From NCBI GenBank assembly GCA_001695595.3, contig MBPM02000113.1, positions 1 to 64,000 of the forward strand: a stretch of 64,000 bases of DNA. Reading direction: 5' to 3'. A program made the translations under genes and the position numbers. Each line of letters opens with the position of its first letter. Within the stretch, counting starts at the first letter, position 1. The notes beneath the pieces are model-generated. The model made no database searches. It was given only the letters and a program-made list of their open reading frames with translations, and was not told the DNA's origin. Below are positions 1 through 11,122 of this stretch, in pieces. This DNA is from Plasmopara viticola (taxonomy: Eukaryota; Oomycota; Peronosporomycetes; Peronosporales; Peronosporaceae).

Positions 1-252
1 GAGCTGACGGGCTTCTTCCACAACAGGAACATCGTTACATACAGCATCAATCTTTTAATGTCCTCAAGCCTATGACTCTTGTATTTTACACGGTCTCCTC
101 TCTGCACCAATCATGTTCCGACACTCTCCTTGTGCATCAATCAGCAACGATCTCTATTTCGCCTTCTAGTTCGTTTCGGTCGGGTTCACACTTCCCTCGT
201 AAAAAACTGTTGTGTCCTTACCTAATAATTTAAAAGGCAATTTGGTGCGGCT

Positions 253-326
253 CGCCCACCGTGGGGCTCGAACCCACGACCACAGGATAAGAGTCTTGCG
301 CTCTACCGACTGAGCTTGACGAGGGC
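253..326 (-). pseudogene. Degenerate tRNA-Lys copy
   Basis: The T arm and D arm match the consensus, but the anticodon loop has lost one base and the start of the acceptor stem has two extra bases, so the cloverleaf is broken. The flanking spacer is also more diverged than in the next units. Confidence 0.6.
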
Positions 327-561
327 TTCTTCCACAACAGGAACATCGTTACATACAGAACATCAATCTTAATGTCCTCAAGCCTATGACTTTTATTTTA
401 ACGGTCCTCTCTGCCGCAATCATGTTCCGGTTCCGACACTCTACTTGTGCATCCGATCAGCAACGATCTCTATTTCGCCTTCTTGTTTTTTCGGTCGGGC
501 TCACACTTCCCTCGTAAAAAAAACTGTAGTTCTTACCTAATAATTTAAAGGCATTGGTGGG

Positions 562-634
562 CGCCCACCGTGGGGCTCGAACCCACGACCACAAGATTAA
601 GAGTCTTGCGCTCTACCGACTGAGCTAGACGGGC
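562..634 (-). tRNA. trnK(cuu): tRNA-Lys(CTT)
   Basis: Consensus sequence; 309 bp after the preceding copy. Confidence 0.93.
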
Positions 635-860
635 TTCTTCCACAACAGGAACATCGTTACATACAGCATCTCTTAATGTCCTCAAGCCTATGACTTTGAT
701 TTTAACGGTCTTCTCTGCCGCAATCATGTTCCGACACTCTACTTGTGCATCCGATCAGCAACGATCTCTATTTCGCCTTCTAGTTCGTTTCGGTCGGGCT
801 CACACTTCCCTCGTAAAAAAACTGTAGTTCTTACCGAATAATTTAAAAGGCATTGGTGGG

Positions 861-933
861 CGCCCACCGTGGGGCTCGAACCCACGACCACAAGATTAAG
901 AGTCTTGCGCTCTACCGACTGAGCTAGACGGGC
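861..933 (-). tRNA. trnK(cuu): tRNA-Lys(CTT)
   Basis: Consensus sequence; unit spacing 299 bp. Confidence 0.93.
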
Positions 934-1146
934 TTCTTCCACAACAGGAACATCGTTACATACAGCATCAATCTTTAATGTCCTCAAGCCTATGTCTTTT
1001 TATTTTAACGGTCCTCTCTGCCGCAATCATGTTCCGACACTCTACTTGTGCATCCGATCAGCAACGATCTCTATTTCGCCTTCTAGTTCGTTTCGGTCGG
1101 GCTCACACTTCCCTCGTAAAAAAACTGTAGTTCTTACTAATAATTT

Positions 1147-1150
1147 AAAA
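1147..1150 (-). terminator. Pol III terminator (T4) of the tRNA unit, representative
   Basis: On the minus strand TTTT occurs 12 nt after the tRNA 3' end, and a T7 run follows at 1124-1118 as a possible back-up. The same two runs recur in most units. In units whose spacer reads TTAGAAGG instead of TTAAAAGG (for example before 2969, 21698 and 25637) the first run is broken and only the second remains. Confidence 0.6.
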
Positions 1151-1156
1151 GGCATT

Positions 1157-1170
1157 GGTGGGCGCCCACC
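1157..1170. repeat. 14-bp perfect palindrome at the tRNA 3' end, representative
   Basis: GGTGGGCGCCCACC spans the last eight tRNA bases and the first six trailer bases. It recurs in nearly every unit. It is lost in the copies whose flank reads GCTGGAAGCCCACC (next to LINE copies 1, 2, 3, 6, 7 and 9). Confidence 0.8.
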
Positions 1171-1235
1171 GTGGGGCTCGAACCCACGACCACAAGATTA
1201 AGAGTCTTGCGCTCTACCGACTGAGCTAGACGGGC
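1163..1235 (-). tRNA. trnK(cuu): tRNA-Lys(CTT), reference copy for the array
   Basis: Read on the minus strand this is a full 73-nt cloverleaf. The acceptor strand GCCCGTC pairs with GGTGGGC through two G-U pairs. The D arm is GCTCAGTCGGTAGAGC, the anticodon stem is CAAGA/TCTTG, and the loop CTCTTAA puts CTT at positions 34-36 (decodes lysine AAG). The T arm is GTGGG-TTCGAGC-CCCAC, the discriminator is G73 as usual for eukaryotic tRNA-Lys, and there is no intron and no encoded CCA. The internal RNA polymerase III promoters are visible: A box TAGCTCAGTCGG and B box GGTTCGAGCCC. A T4 run lies 12 nt beyond the 3' end. Forty-four copies in the window share this exact sequence. Confidence 0.96.
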
Positions 1236-1464
1236 TTCTTCCACAACAGGAACATCGTTACATACAGCATCAATCTTTAATGTCCTCAAGCCTATGACTT
1301 TGTATTTTAACGGTCCTCTCTGCCGCAATCATGTTCCGACACTCTACTTGTGCATCCGATCAGCAACGATCTCTATTTCGCCTTCTTGTTTTTTCGGTCG
1401 GGCTCACACTTCCCTCGTAAAAAAACTGTAGTTCTTACCTAATAATTTAAAAGGCATTGGTGGG

Positions 1465-1537
1465 CGCCCACCGTGGGGCTCGAACCCACGACCACAAGAT
1501 TAAGAGTCTTGCGCTCTACCGACTGAGCTAGACGGGC
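1465..1537 (-). tRNA. trnK(cuu): tRNA-Lys(CTT)
   Basis: Consensus sequence; unit spacing 302 bp. Confidence 0.93.
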
Positions 1538-1767
1538 TTCTTCCACAACAGGAACATCGTTACATACAGCATCAATCTTTAATGTCCTCAAGCCTATGAC
1601 TTTGTATTTTAACGGTCCTCTCTGCCGCAATCATGTTCCGACACTCTACTTGTGCATCCGATCAGCAACGATCTCTATTTCGCCTTCTAGTTCGTTTCGG
1701 TCGGGCTCACACTTCCCTCGTAAAAAAACTGTAGTTCTTACCGAATAATTTAAAAGGCATTGGTGGG

Positions 1768-1840
1768 CGCCCACCGTGGGGCTCGAACCCACGACCACAA
1801 GATTAAGAGTCTTGCGCTCTACCGACTGAGCTAGACGGGC
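1768..1840 (-). tRNA. trnK(cuu): tRNA-Lys(CTT)
   Basis: Consensus sequence; unit spacing 303 bp. Confidence 0.93.
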
Positions 1841-2068
1841 TTCTTCCACAACAGGAACATCGTTACATACAGCATCAATCTTTAATGTCCTCAAGCCTAT
1901 GACTTTGTATTTTAACGGTCCTCTCTGCCGCAATCATGTTCCGACACTCTACTTGTGCATCCGATCAGCAACGATCTCTATTTCGCCTTCTTGTTTCTTC
2001 GGTCGGGCTCACACTTCCCTCCAAAAAAACTGTAGTTCTTACCGAATAATTTAAAAGGCATTGGTGGG

Positions 2069-2141
2069 CGCCCACCGTGGGGCTCGAACCCACGACCACA
2101 AGATTAAGAGTCTTGCGCTCTACCGACTGAGCTAGACGGGC
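2069..2141 (-). tRNA. trnK(cuu): tRNA-Lys(CTT)
   Basis: Consensus sequence; unit spacing 301 bp. Confidence 0.93.
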
Positions 2142-2368
2142 TTCTTCCACAACAGGAACATCGTTACATACAGCATCAATCTTTAATGTCCTCAAGCCTA
2201 TGACTTTGTATTACGGTCCTCTCTGCCGCAATCATGTTCCGACACTCTACTTGTGCATCCGATCAGCAACGATCTCTATTTCGCCTTCTAGTTCGTTTCG
2301 GTCGGGCTCACACTTCCCTCGTAAAAAAACTGTAGTTCTTACCGAATAATTTAAAAGGCATTGGTGGG

Positions 2369-2441
2369 CGCCCACCGTGGGGCTCGAACCCACGACCACA
2401 AGATTAAGAGTCTTGCGCTCTACCGACTGAGCTAGACGGGC
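2369..2441 (-). tRNA. trnK(cuu): tRNA-Lys(CTT)
   Basis: Consensus sequence; unit spacing 300 bp. Confidence 0.93.
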
Positions 2442-2666
2442 TTCTTCCACAACAGGAACATCGTTACATACAGCATCAATCTTTAATGTCCTCAAGCCTA
2501 TGACTTTGTATTTTAACGGTCCTCTCTGCCGCAATCATGTTCCGACACTCTACTTGTGCATCCGATCAGCAACGATCTCTATTTCGCCTTAGTTTTTCGG
2601 TCGGGCTCACACTTCCCTCGTAAAAAAAGTGTAGTTTTACCGAATAATTTAAAAGGCATTGGTGGG

Positions 2667-2738
2667 CGCCCACCGTGGGGCTCGAACCACGACCACAAGA
2701 TTAAGAGTCTTGCGCTCTACCGACTGAGCTAGACGGGC
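2667..2738 (-). pseudogene. tRNA-Lys copy with one base missing in the T stem
   Basis: 72 nt. One G of the 5' T stem is deleted (GTGG instead of GTGGG), which shortens the T stem; everything else matches the consensus. A single sequencing error could also explain it. Confidence 0.6.
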
Positions 2739-2968
2739 TTCTTCCACAACAGGAACATCGTTACATACAGCATCAATCTTTAATGTCCTCAAGCCTATGA
2801 CTTTGTATTTTAACGGTCCTCTCTGCCGCAATCATGTTCCGACACTCTACTTGTGCATCCGATCAGCAACGATCTCTATTTCGCCTTCTAGTTCGTTTCG
2901 GTCGGGCTCACACTTCCCTCGTAAAAAAACTGTAGTTTTTACCTAATAATTTAGAAGGCATTGGTGGG

Positions 2969-3041
2969 CGCCCACCGTGGGGCTCGAACCCACGACCACA
3001 AGATTAAGAGTCTTGCGCTCTACCGACTGAGCTAGACGGGC
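2969..3041 (-). tRNA. trnK(cuu): tRNA-Lys(CTT)
   Basis: Consensus tRNA; the first T4 terminator of this unit is broken (TTCT). Confidence 0.92.
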
Positions 3042-3274
3042 TTCTTCCACAACAGGAACATCGTTACATACAGCATCAATCTTTAATGTCCTCAAGCCTA
3101 TGACTTTGTATTTTAACGGTCCTCTCTGCCGCAATCATGTTCCGATACTCTACTTGTGCATCCGATCAGCAACGATCTCTATTTCGCCTTCTAGTTTTTT
3201 TTTTCGGTCGGGCTCACACTTCCCTCGTAAAAAAATTGTAGTTCTTACCTAATAATTTAAAAGGCATTGGTGGG

Positions 3275-3347
3275 CGCCCACCGTGGGGCTCGAACCCACG
3301 ACCACAAGATTAAGAGTCTTGCGCTCTACCGACTGAGCTAGACGGGC
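3275..3347 (-). tRNA. trnK(cuu): tRNA-Lys(CTT)
   Basis: Consensus sequence; the 306-bp spacing reflects a longer T run in the preceding spacer. Confidence 0.93.
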
Positions 3348-3577
3348 TTCTTCCACAACAGGAACATCGTTACATACAGCATCAATCTTTAATGTCCTCA
3401 AGCCTATGACTTTGTATTTTAACGGTCCTCTCTGCCGCAATCATGTTCCGACACTCTACTTGTGCATCCGATCAGCAACGATCTCTATTTCGCCTTCTAG
3501 TTCGTTTCGGTCGGGCTCACACTTCCCTCGTAAAAAAACTGTAGTTCTTACCGAATAATTTAAAAGGCATTGGTGGG

Positions 3578-3650
3578 CGCCCACCGTGGGGCTCGAACCC
3601 ACGACCACAAGATTAAGAGTCTTGCGCTCTACCGACTGAGCTAGACGGGC
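3578..3650 (-). tRNA. trnK(cuu): tRNA-Lys(CTT)
   Basis: Consensus sequence; unit spacing 303 bp. Confidence 0.93.
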
Positions 3651-3878
3651 TTCTTCCACAACAGGAACATCGTTACATACAGCATCAATCTTTAATGTCC
3701 TCAAGCCTATGACTTTGTATTTTAACGGTCCTCTCTGCCGCAATCATGTTCCGACACTCTACTTGTGCATCCAAACAGCAACGATCTCTATTTCGCCTGT
3801 AGTTTTTTCGGTCGGGCTCACACTTCCCTCGTAAAAAAACTGTAGTTCTTACCGAATAATTTAAAAGGCATTGGTGGG

Positions 3879-3951
3879 CGCCCACCGTGGGGCTCGAACC
3901 CACGACCACAAGATTAAGAGTCTTGCGCTCTACCGACTGAGCTAGACGGGC
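3879..3951 (-). tRNA. trnK(cuu): tRNA-Lys(CTT)
   Basis: Consensus tRNA; the spacer to its left has CCAAACAGC where others have CCGATCAGC. Confidence 0.93.
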
Positions 3952-4181
3952 TTCTTCCACAACAGGAACATCGTTACATACAGCATCAATCTTTAATGTC
4001 CTCAAGCCTATGACTTTGTATTTTAACGGTCCTCTCTGCCGCAATCATGTTCCGACACTCTACTTGTGCATCCGATCAGCAACGATCTCTATTTCGCCTT
4101 CTAGTTCGTTTCGGTCGGGCTCACACTTCCCTCGTAAAAAAACTGTAGTTCTTACCGAATAATTTAAAAGGCATTGGTGGG

Positions 4182-4254
4182 CGCCCACCGTGGGGCTCGA
4201 ACCCACGACCACAAGATTAAGAGTCTTGCGCTCTACCGACTGAGCTAGACGGGC
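4182..4254 (-). tRNA. trnK(cuu): tRNA-Lys(CTT)
   Basis: Consensus sequence; unit spacing 303 bp. Confidence 0.93.
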
Positions 4255-4483
4255 TTCTTCCACAACAGGAACATCGTTACATACAGCATCAATCTTTAAT
4301 GTCCTCAAGCCTATGACTTTTATTTTAACGGTCCTCTCTGCCGCAATCATGTTCCGACACTCTACTTGTGCATCCGATCAGCAACGATCTCTATTTCGCC
4401 TTCTAGTTCGTTTCGGTCGGGCTCACACTTCCCTCGTAAAAAAACTGTAGTTCTTACCTAATAATTTAAAAGGCATTGGTGGG

Positions 4484-4556
4484 CGCCCACCGTGGGGCTC
4501 GAACCCACGACCACAAGATTAAGAGTCTTGCGCTCTACCGACTGAGCTAGACGGGC
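4484..4556 (-). tRNA. trnK(cuu): tRNA-Lys(CTT)
   Basis: Consensus tRNA; the 5' flank carries CAACATGAACCTCG, two changes from the usual flank. Confidence 0.93.
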
Positions 4557-4785
4557 TTCTTCCACAACATGAACCTCGTTACATACAGCATCAATCTTTA
4601 ATGTCCTCAAGCCTATGACTTACATTTTAACGGTCCTCTCTGCCGCAATCATGTTCCAACACTCTACTTGTGCATCCGATCAGCAACGATCTCTATTTCG
4701 CCTTCTAGTTCGTTTCGGTCGGGCTCACACTTCCCTCGTAAAAAAACTGTAGTTCTTACCGAATAATTTAAAAGGCATTGGTGGG

Positions 4786-4858
4786 CGCCCACCGTGGGGC
4801 TCGAACCCACGACCACAAGATTAAGAGTCTTGCGCTCTACCGACTGAGCTAGACGGGC
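4786..4858 (-). tRNA. trnK(cuu): tRNA-Lys(CTT)
   Basis: Consensus sequence; unit spacing 302 bp. Confidence 0.93.
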
Positions 4859-5088
4859 TTCTTCCACAACAGGAACATCGTTACATACAGCATCAATCTT
4901 TAATGTCCTCAAGCCTATGACTTTGTATTTTAACGGTCCTCTCTGCCGCAATCATGTTCCGACACTCTACTTGTGCATCCGATCAGCAACGATCTCTATT
5001 TCGCCTTCTAGTTCGTTTCGGTCGGGCTCACACTTCCCTCGTAAAAAAACTGTAGTTCTTACCGAATAATTTAAAAGGCATTGGTGGG

Positions 5089-5161
5089 CGCCCACCGTGG
5101 GGCTCGAACCCACGACCACAAGATTAAGAGTCTTGCGCTCTACCGACTGAGCTAGACGGGC
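5089..5161 (-). tRNA. trnK(cuu): tRNA-Lys(CTT)
   Basis: Consensus sequence; unit spacing 303 bp. Confidence 0.93.
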
Positions 5162-5391
5162 TTCTTCCACAACAGGAACATCGTTACATACAGCATCAAT
5201 CTTTAATGTCCTCAAGCCTATGACTTTGTATTTTAACGGTCCTCTCTGCCGCAATCATGTTCCGACACTCTACTTGTGCATCCGATCAGCAACGATCTCT
5301 ATTTCGCCTTCTAGTTCGTTTCGGTCGGGCTCACACTTCCCTCGTAAAAAAACTGTAGTTCTTACCGAATAATTTAAAAGGCATTGGTGGG

Positions 5392-5464
5392 CGCCCACCG
5401 TGGGGCTCGAACCCACGACCACAAGATTAAGAGTCTTGCGCTCTACCGACTGAGCTAGACGGGC
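5392..5464 (-). tRNA. trnK(cuu): tRNA-Lys(CTT)
   Basis: Consensus sequence; unit spacing 303 bp. Confidence 0.93.
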
Positions 5465-5693
5465 TTCTTCCACAACAGGAACATCGTTACATACAGCATC
5501 AATCTTTAATGTCCTCAAGCCTATGACTTTGTATTTTAACGGTCCTCTCTGCCGCAATCATGTTCCGACACTCTACTTGTGCATCCGATCAGCAACGATC
5601 TCTATTTCGCCTTCTAGTTCGTTTCGGTCGGGCTCACACTTCCCTCGTAAAAAAACTGTAGTTCTTACTAATAATTTAAAAGGCATTGGTGGG

Positions 5694-5766
5694 CGCCCAC
5701 CGTGGGGCTCGAACCCACGACCACAAGATTAAGAGTCTTGCGCTCTACCGACTGAGCTAGACGGGC
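5694..5766 (-). tRNA. trnK(cuu): tRNA-Lys(CTT)
   Basis: Consensus sequence; unit spacing 302 bp. Confidence 0.93.
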
Positions 5767-5993
5767 TTCTTCCACAACAGGAACATCGTTACATACAGCA
5801 TCAATCTTTAATGTCCTCAAGCCTATGACTTTGTATTTTAACGGTCCTCTCTGCCGCAATCATGTTCCGACACTCTACTTGTGCATCCGATCAGCAACGA
5901 TCTCTATTTCGCCTTCTAGTTTTTTCGGTCGGGCTCACACTTCCCTCGTAAAAAAACTGTAGTTCTTATAATACTTTAAAAGGCATTGGTGGG

Positions 5994-6066
5994 CGCCCAC
6001 CGTGGGGCTCGAACCCACGACCACAAGATTAAGAGTCTTGCGCTCTACCGACTGAGCTAGACGGGC
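5994..6066 (-). tRNA. trnK(cuu): tRNA-Lys(CTT)
   Basis: Consensus tRNA; the 3' flank has ATAATACTTT in place of the usual TAATAATTT. Confidence 0.93.
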
Positions 6067-6295
6067 TTCTTCCACAACAGGAACATCGTTACATACAGCA
6101 TCAATCTTTAATGTCCTCAAGCCTATGACTTTGTATTTTAACGGTCCTCTCTGCCGCAATCATGTTCCGACACTCTACTTGTGCATCCGATCAGCAACGA
6201 TCTCTATTTCGCCTTCTAGTTCGTTTCGGTCGGGCTCACACTTCCCTCGTAAAAAACTGTAGTTCTTACCGAATAATTTAAAAGGCATTGGTGGG

Positions 6296-6368
6296 CGCCC
6301 ACCGTGGGGCTCGAACCCACGACCACAAGATTAAGAGTCTTGCGCTCTACCGACTGAGCTAGACGGGC
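6296..6368 (-). tRNA. trnK(cuu): tRNA-Lys(CTT)
   Basis: Consensus sequence; unit spacing 302 bp. Confidence 0.93.
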
Positions 6369-6597
6369 TTCTTCCACAACAGGAACATCGTTACATACAG
6401 CATCAATCTTTAATGTCCTCAAGCCTATGACTTTGTATTTTAACGGTCCTCTCTGCCGCAATCATGTTCCGACACTCTACTTGTGCATCCGATCAGCAAC
6501 GATCTCTATTTCGCCTTCTAGTTCGTTTCGGTCGGGCTCACACTTCCCTCGTAAAAAAACTGTAGTTCTTACCGAATAATTTAAAAGGCATTGGTGG

Positions 6598-6670
6598 CGC
6601 CCACCGTGGGGCTCGAACCCACGACCACAAGATTAAGAGTCTTGCGCTCTACCGACTGAGCTAGACGGGC
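6598..6670 (-). tRNA. trnK(cuu): tRNA-Lys(CTT)
   Basis: Consensus tRNA; one G is missing from the 3' flanking GGTGGG, so the palindrome is imperfect here. Confidence 0.92.
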
Positions 6671-6900
6671 TTCTTCCACAACAGGAACATCGTTACATAC
6701 AGCATCAATCTTTAATGTCCTCAAGCCTATGACTTTGTATTTTAACGGTCCTCTCTGCCGCAATCATGTTCCGACACTCTACTTGTGCATCCGATCAGCA
6801 ACGATCTCTATTTCGCCTTCTAGTTCGTTTCGGTCGGGCTCACACTTCCCTCGTAAAAAAACTGTAGTTCTTACCTAATAATTTAAAAGGCATTGGTGGG

Positions 6901-6973
6901 CGCCCACCGTGGGGCTCGAACCCACGACCACAAGATTAAGAGTCTTGCGCTCTACCGACTGAGCTAGACGGGC
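6901..6973 (-). tRNA. trnK(cuu): tRNA-Lys(CTT)
   Basis: Consensus sequence; unit spacing 303 bp. Confidence 0.93.
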
Positions 6974-7202
6974 TTCTTCCACAACAGGAACATCGTTACA
7001 TACAGCATCAATCTTTAATGTCCTCAAGCCTATGACTTTGTATTTTAACGGTCCTCTCTGCCGCAATCATGTTCCGACACTCTACTTGTGCATCCGATCA
7101 GCAACGATCTCTATTTCGCCTTCTAGTTCGTTTCGGTCGGGCTCACACTTCCCTCGTAAAAAACTGTAGTTCTTACCTAATAATTTAAAAGGCATTGGTG
7201 GG

Positions 7203-7275
7203 CGCCCACCGTGGGGCTCGAACCCACGACCACAAGATTAAGAGTCTTGCGCTCTACCGACTGAGCTAGACGGGC
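7203..7275 (-). tRNA. trnK(cuu): tRNA-Lys(CTT)
   Basis: Consensus sequence; unit spacing 302 bp. Confidence 0.93.
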
Positions 7276-7505
7276 TTCTTCCACAACAGGAACATCGTTA
7301 CATACAGCATCAATCTTTAATGTCCTCAAGCCTATGACTTTGTATTTTAACGGTCCTCTCTGCCGCAATCATGTTCCGACACTCTACTTGTGCATCCGAT
7401 CAGCAACGATCTCTATTTCGCCTTCTAGTTCGTTTCGGTCGGGCTCACACTTCCCTCGTAAAAAAACTGTAGTTCTTACCGAATAATTTAAAAGGCATTG
7501 GTGGG

Positions 7506-7578
7506 CGCCCACCGTGGGGCTCGAACCCACGACCACAAGATTAAGAGTCTTGCGCTCTACCGACTGAGCTAGACGGGC
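7506..7578 (-). tRNA. trnK(cuu): tRNA-Lys(CTT)
   Basis: Consensus sequence; unit spacing 303 bp. Confidence 0.93.
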
Positions 7579-7808
7579 TTCTTCCACAACAGGAACATCG
7601 TTACATACAGCATCAATCTTTAATGTCCTCAAGCCTATGACTTTGTATTTTAACGGTCCTCTCTGCCGCAATCATGTTCCGACACTCTACTTGTGCATCC
7701 GATCAGCAACGATCTCTATTTCGCCTTCTAGTTCGTTTCGGTCGGGCTCACACTTCCCTCGTAAAAAAACTGTAGTTCTTACCTAATAATTTAAAAGGCA
7801 TTGGTGGG

Positions 7809-7881
7809 CGCCCACCGTGGGGCTCGAACCCACGACCACAAGATTAAGAGTCTTGCGCTCTACCGACTGAGCTAGACGGGC
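7809..7881 (-). tRNA. trnK(cuu): tRNA-Lys(CTT)
   Basis: Consensus tRNA; the 5' flank carries the CAGAAACAATC variant of CAGCATCAATC. Confidence 0.93.
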
Positions 7882-8110
7882 TTCTTCCACAACAGGAACA
7901 TCGTTACATACAGAAACAATCTTTAATGTCCTCAAGCCTATGACTTTGATTTTAACGGTCCTCTCTGCCGCAATCATGTTCCGACACTCTACTTGTGCAT
8001 CCGATCAGCAACGATCTCTATTTCGCCTTCTAGTTCGTTTCGGTCGGGCTCACACTTCCCTCGTAAAAAAACTGTAGTTCTTACCGAATAATTTAAAAGG
8101 CATTGGTGGG

Positions 8111-8183
8111 CGCCCACCGTGGGGCTCGAACCCACGACCACAAGATTAAGAGTCTTGCGCTCTACCGACTGAGCTAGACGGGC
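8111..8183 (-). tRNA. trnK(cuu): tRNA-Lys(CTT)
   Basis: Consensus sequence; unit spacing 302 bp. Confidence 0.93.
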
Positions 8184-8413
8184 TTCTTCCACAACAGGAA
8201 CATCGTTACATACAGCATCAATCTTTAATGTCCTCAAGCCTATGACTTTGTATTTTAACGGTCCTCTCTGCCGCAATCATGTTCCGACACTCTACTTGTG
8301 CATCCGATCAGCAACGATCTCTATTTCGCCTTCTAGTTCGTTTCGGTCGGGCTCACACTTCCCTCGTAAAAAAACTGTAGTTCTTACCTAATAATTTAAA
8401 AGGCATTGGTGGG

Positions 8414-8486
8414 CGCCCACCGTGGGGCTCGAACCCACGACCACAAGATTAAGAGTCTTGCGCTCTACCGACTGAGCTAGACGGGC
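8414..8486 (-). tRNA. trnK(cuu): tRNA-Lys(CTT)
   Basis: Consensus tRNA with the CAGAAACAATC flank variant, which alternates with the common flank over 7.8-8.8 kb. Confidence 0.93.
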
Positions 8487-8716
8487 TTCTTCCACAACAG
8501 GAACATCGTTACATACAGAAACAATCTTTAATGTCCTCAAGCCTATGACTTTGTATTTTAACGGTCCTCTCTGCCGCAATCATGTTCCGACACTCTACTT
8601 GTGCATCCGATCAGCAACGATCTCTATTTCGCCTTCTAGTTCGTTTCGGTCGGGCTCACACTTCCCTCGTAAAAAAACTGTAGTTCTTACCGAATAATTT
8701 AAAAGGCATTGGTGGG

Positions 8717-8789
8717 CGCCCACCGTGGGGCTCGAACCCACGACCACAAGATTAAGAGTCTTGCGCTCTACCGACTGAGCTAGACGGGC
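8717..8789 (-). tRNA. trnK(cuu): tRNA-Lys(CTT)
   Basis: Consensus sequence; unit spacing 303 bp. Confidence 0.93.
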
Positions 8790-9016
8790 TTCTTCCACAA
8801 CAGGAACATCGTTACATACAGCATCAATCTTTAATGTCCTCAAGCCTATGACTTTGTATTTTAACGGTCCTCTCTGCCGCAATCATGTTCCGACACTCTA
8901 CTTGTGCATCCGATCAGCAACGATCTCCATTTCGCCTGTAGTTTTTTTGGTCGGGCTAACACTTCCCTCGTAAAAAACTGTAGTTCTTATTTAAAAATTT
9001 AAAAGGCATTGGTGGG

Positions 9017-9089
9017 CGCCCACCGTGGGGCTCGAACCCACGACCAAAAGATTAAGAGTCTTGCGCTCTACCGACTGAGCTAGACGGGC
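9017..9089 (-). tRNA. trnK(cuu): tRNA-Lys(CTT) variant, G43 to U
   Basis: One change, G43 to U, removes the outermost anticodon-stem pair C27-G43. The surrounding spacer is also unusually diverged and lacks short pieces, so this whole unit has drifted from its neighbours. Confidence 0.8.
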
Positions 9090-9313
9090 TTCTTCCACAA
9101 CAGGACATCGTTACATACAGAAATCTTTAATGTCCTCAAGCCTATGACTTTGTATTTTAACGGTCCTCTGCCGCAATCATGTTCCGACACTCTACTTGTG
9201 CATCCGATCAGCAACGATCTCTATTTCGCCTTCTAGTTCGTTTCGGTCGGGCTCACACTTCCCTCGTAAAAAAACTGTAGTTCTTACCTAATAATTTAAA
9301 AGGCATTGGTGGG

Positions 9314-9386
9314 CGCCCACCGTGGGGCTCGAACCCACGACCACAAGATTAAGAGTCTTGCGCTCTACCGACTGAGCTAGACGGGC
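9314..9386 (-). tRNA. trnK(cuu): tRNA-Lys(CTT)
   Basis: Consensus sequence; spacing 297 bp because the previous spacer is shortened. Confidence 0.93.
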
Positions 9387-9614
9387 TTCTTCCACAACAG
9401 GAACATCGTTACATACAGCATCAATCTTTAATGTCCTCAAGCCTATGACTTTGTATTTTAACGGTCCTCTCTGCCGCAATCATGTTCCGACACTCTACTT
9501 GTGCATCCGATCAGCAACGATCTCTATTTCGCCTTCTAGTTCGTTTCGGTCGGGCTCACACTTCCTCGTAAAAAACTGTAGTTCTTACCTAATAATTTAA
9601 AAGGCATTGGTGGG

Positions 9615-9687
9615 CGCCCACCGTGGGGCTCGAACCCACGACCACAAGATTAAGAGTCTTGCGCTCTACCGACTGAGCTAGACGGGC
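9615..9687 (-). tRNA. trnK(cuu): tRNA-Lys(CTT)
   Basis: Consensus tRNA; the 5' flank reads CTTTACAACAGG instead of CTTCCACAACAGG. Confidence 0.93.
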
Positions 9688-9914
9688 TTCTTTACAACAG
9701 GAACATCGTTACATACAGCATCAATCTTTAATGTCCTCAAGCCTATGACTTTGTATTTTAACGGTCCTCTCTGCCGTTATCATGTTCGACACTCTACTTG
9801 TGCATCCGATCAGCAACGATCTCTATTTCGCCTTCTTGTTTTTTCGGTCGGGCTCACACTTCCCTCGTAAAAAAACTGTAGTTCTTACCTAATAATTTAA
9901 AAGGCATTGGTGGG

Positions 9915-9987
9915 CGCCCACCGTGGGGCTCGAACCCACGACCACAAGATTAAGAGTCTTGCGCTCTACCGACTGAGCTAGACGGGC
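9915..9987 (-). tRNA. trnK(cuu): tRNA-Lys(CTT)
   Basis: Consensus tRNA with the CAGAAACAATC flank. Confidence 0.93.
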
Positions 9988-10216
9988 TTCTTCCACAACA
10001 GGAACATCGTTACATACAGAAACAATCTTTAATGTCCTCAAGCCTATGACTTTGTATTTTAACGGTCCTCTCTGCCGCAATCATGTTCGACACTCTACTT
10101 GTGCATCCGATCAGCAACGATCTCTATTTCGCCTTCTAGTTCGTTTCGGTCGGGCTCACACTTCCCTCGTAAAAAAACTGTAGTTCTTACCTAATAATTT
10201 AAAAGGCATTGGTGGG

Positions 10217-10289
10217 CGCCCACCGTGGGGCTCGAACCCACGACCACAAGATTAAGAGTCTTGCGCTCTACCGACTGAGCTAGACGGGC
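10217..10289 (-). tRNA. trnK(cuu): tRNA-Lys(CTT)
   Basis: Consensus tRNA; the 5' flank has GGAGCATCGATACATACAG, the flank type that later accompanies the LINE-adjacent copies. Confidence 0.93.
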
Positions 10290-10519
10290 TTCTTCCACAA
10301 CAGGAGCATCGATACATACAGAAACAATCTTTAATGTCCTCAAGCCTATGACTTTGTATTTTAACGGTCCTCTCTGCCGCAATCATGTTCCGACACTCTA
10401 CTTGTGCATCCGATCAGCAACGATCTCTATTTCGCCTTCTAGTTCGTTTCGGTCGGGCTCACACTTCCCTCGTAAAAAAACTGTAGTTCTTACCTAATAA
10501 TTTAAAAGGCATTGGTGGG

Positions 10520-10592
10520 CGCCCACCGTGGGGCTCGAACCCACGACCACAAGATTAAGAGTCTTGCGCTCTACCGACTGAGCTAGACGGGC
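10520..10592 (-). tRNA. trnK(cuu): tRNA-Lys(CTT)
   Basis: Consensus sequence; unit spacing 303 bp. Confidence 0.93.
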
Positions 10593-10822
10593 TTCTTCCA
10601 CAACAGGAACATCGTTACATACAGCATCAATCTTTAATGTCCTCAAGCCTATGACTTTGTATTTTAACGGTCCTCTCTGCCGCAATCATGTTCCGACACT
10701 CTACTTGTGCATCCGATCAGCAACGATCTCTATTTCGCCTTCTAGTTCGTTTCGGTCGGGCTCACACTTCCCTCGTAAAAAAACTGTAGTTCTTACCTAA
10801 TAATTTAAAAGGCATTGGTGGG

Positions 10823-10895
10823 CGCCCACCGTGGGGCTCGAACCCACGACCACAAGATTAAGAGTCTTGCGCTCTACCGACTGAGCTAGACGGGC
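10823..10895 (-). tRNA. trnK(cuu): tRNA-Lys(CTT)
   Basis: Consensus sequence; unit spacing 303 bp. Confidence 0.93.
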
Positions 10896-11122
10896 TTCTT
10901 CCACAACAGGAACATCGTTACATACAATCAATCTTTAATGTCCTCAAGCCTATGACTTTTATTCTAACGGTCCTCTCTGCCGCAATCATGTTCCGACACT
11001 CTACTTGTGCATCCGATCAGCAACGATCTCTATTTCGCCTTCTAGTTCGTTTCGGTCGGGCTCACACTTCCCTCGTAAAAAAACTGTAGTTCTTACCTAA
11101 TAATTTAAAAGGCATTGGTGGG

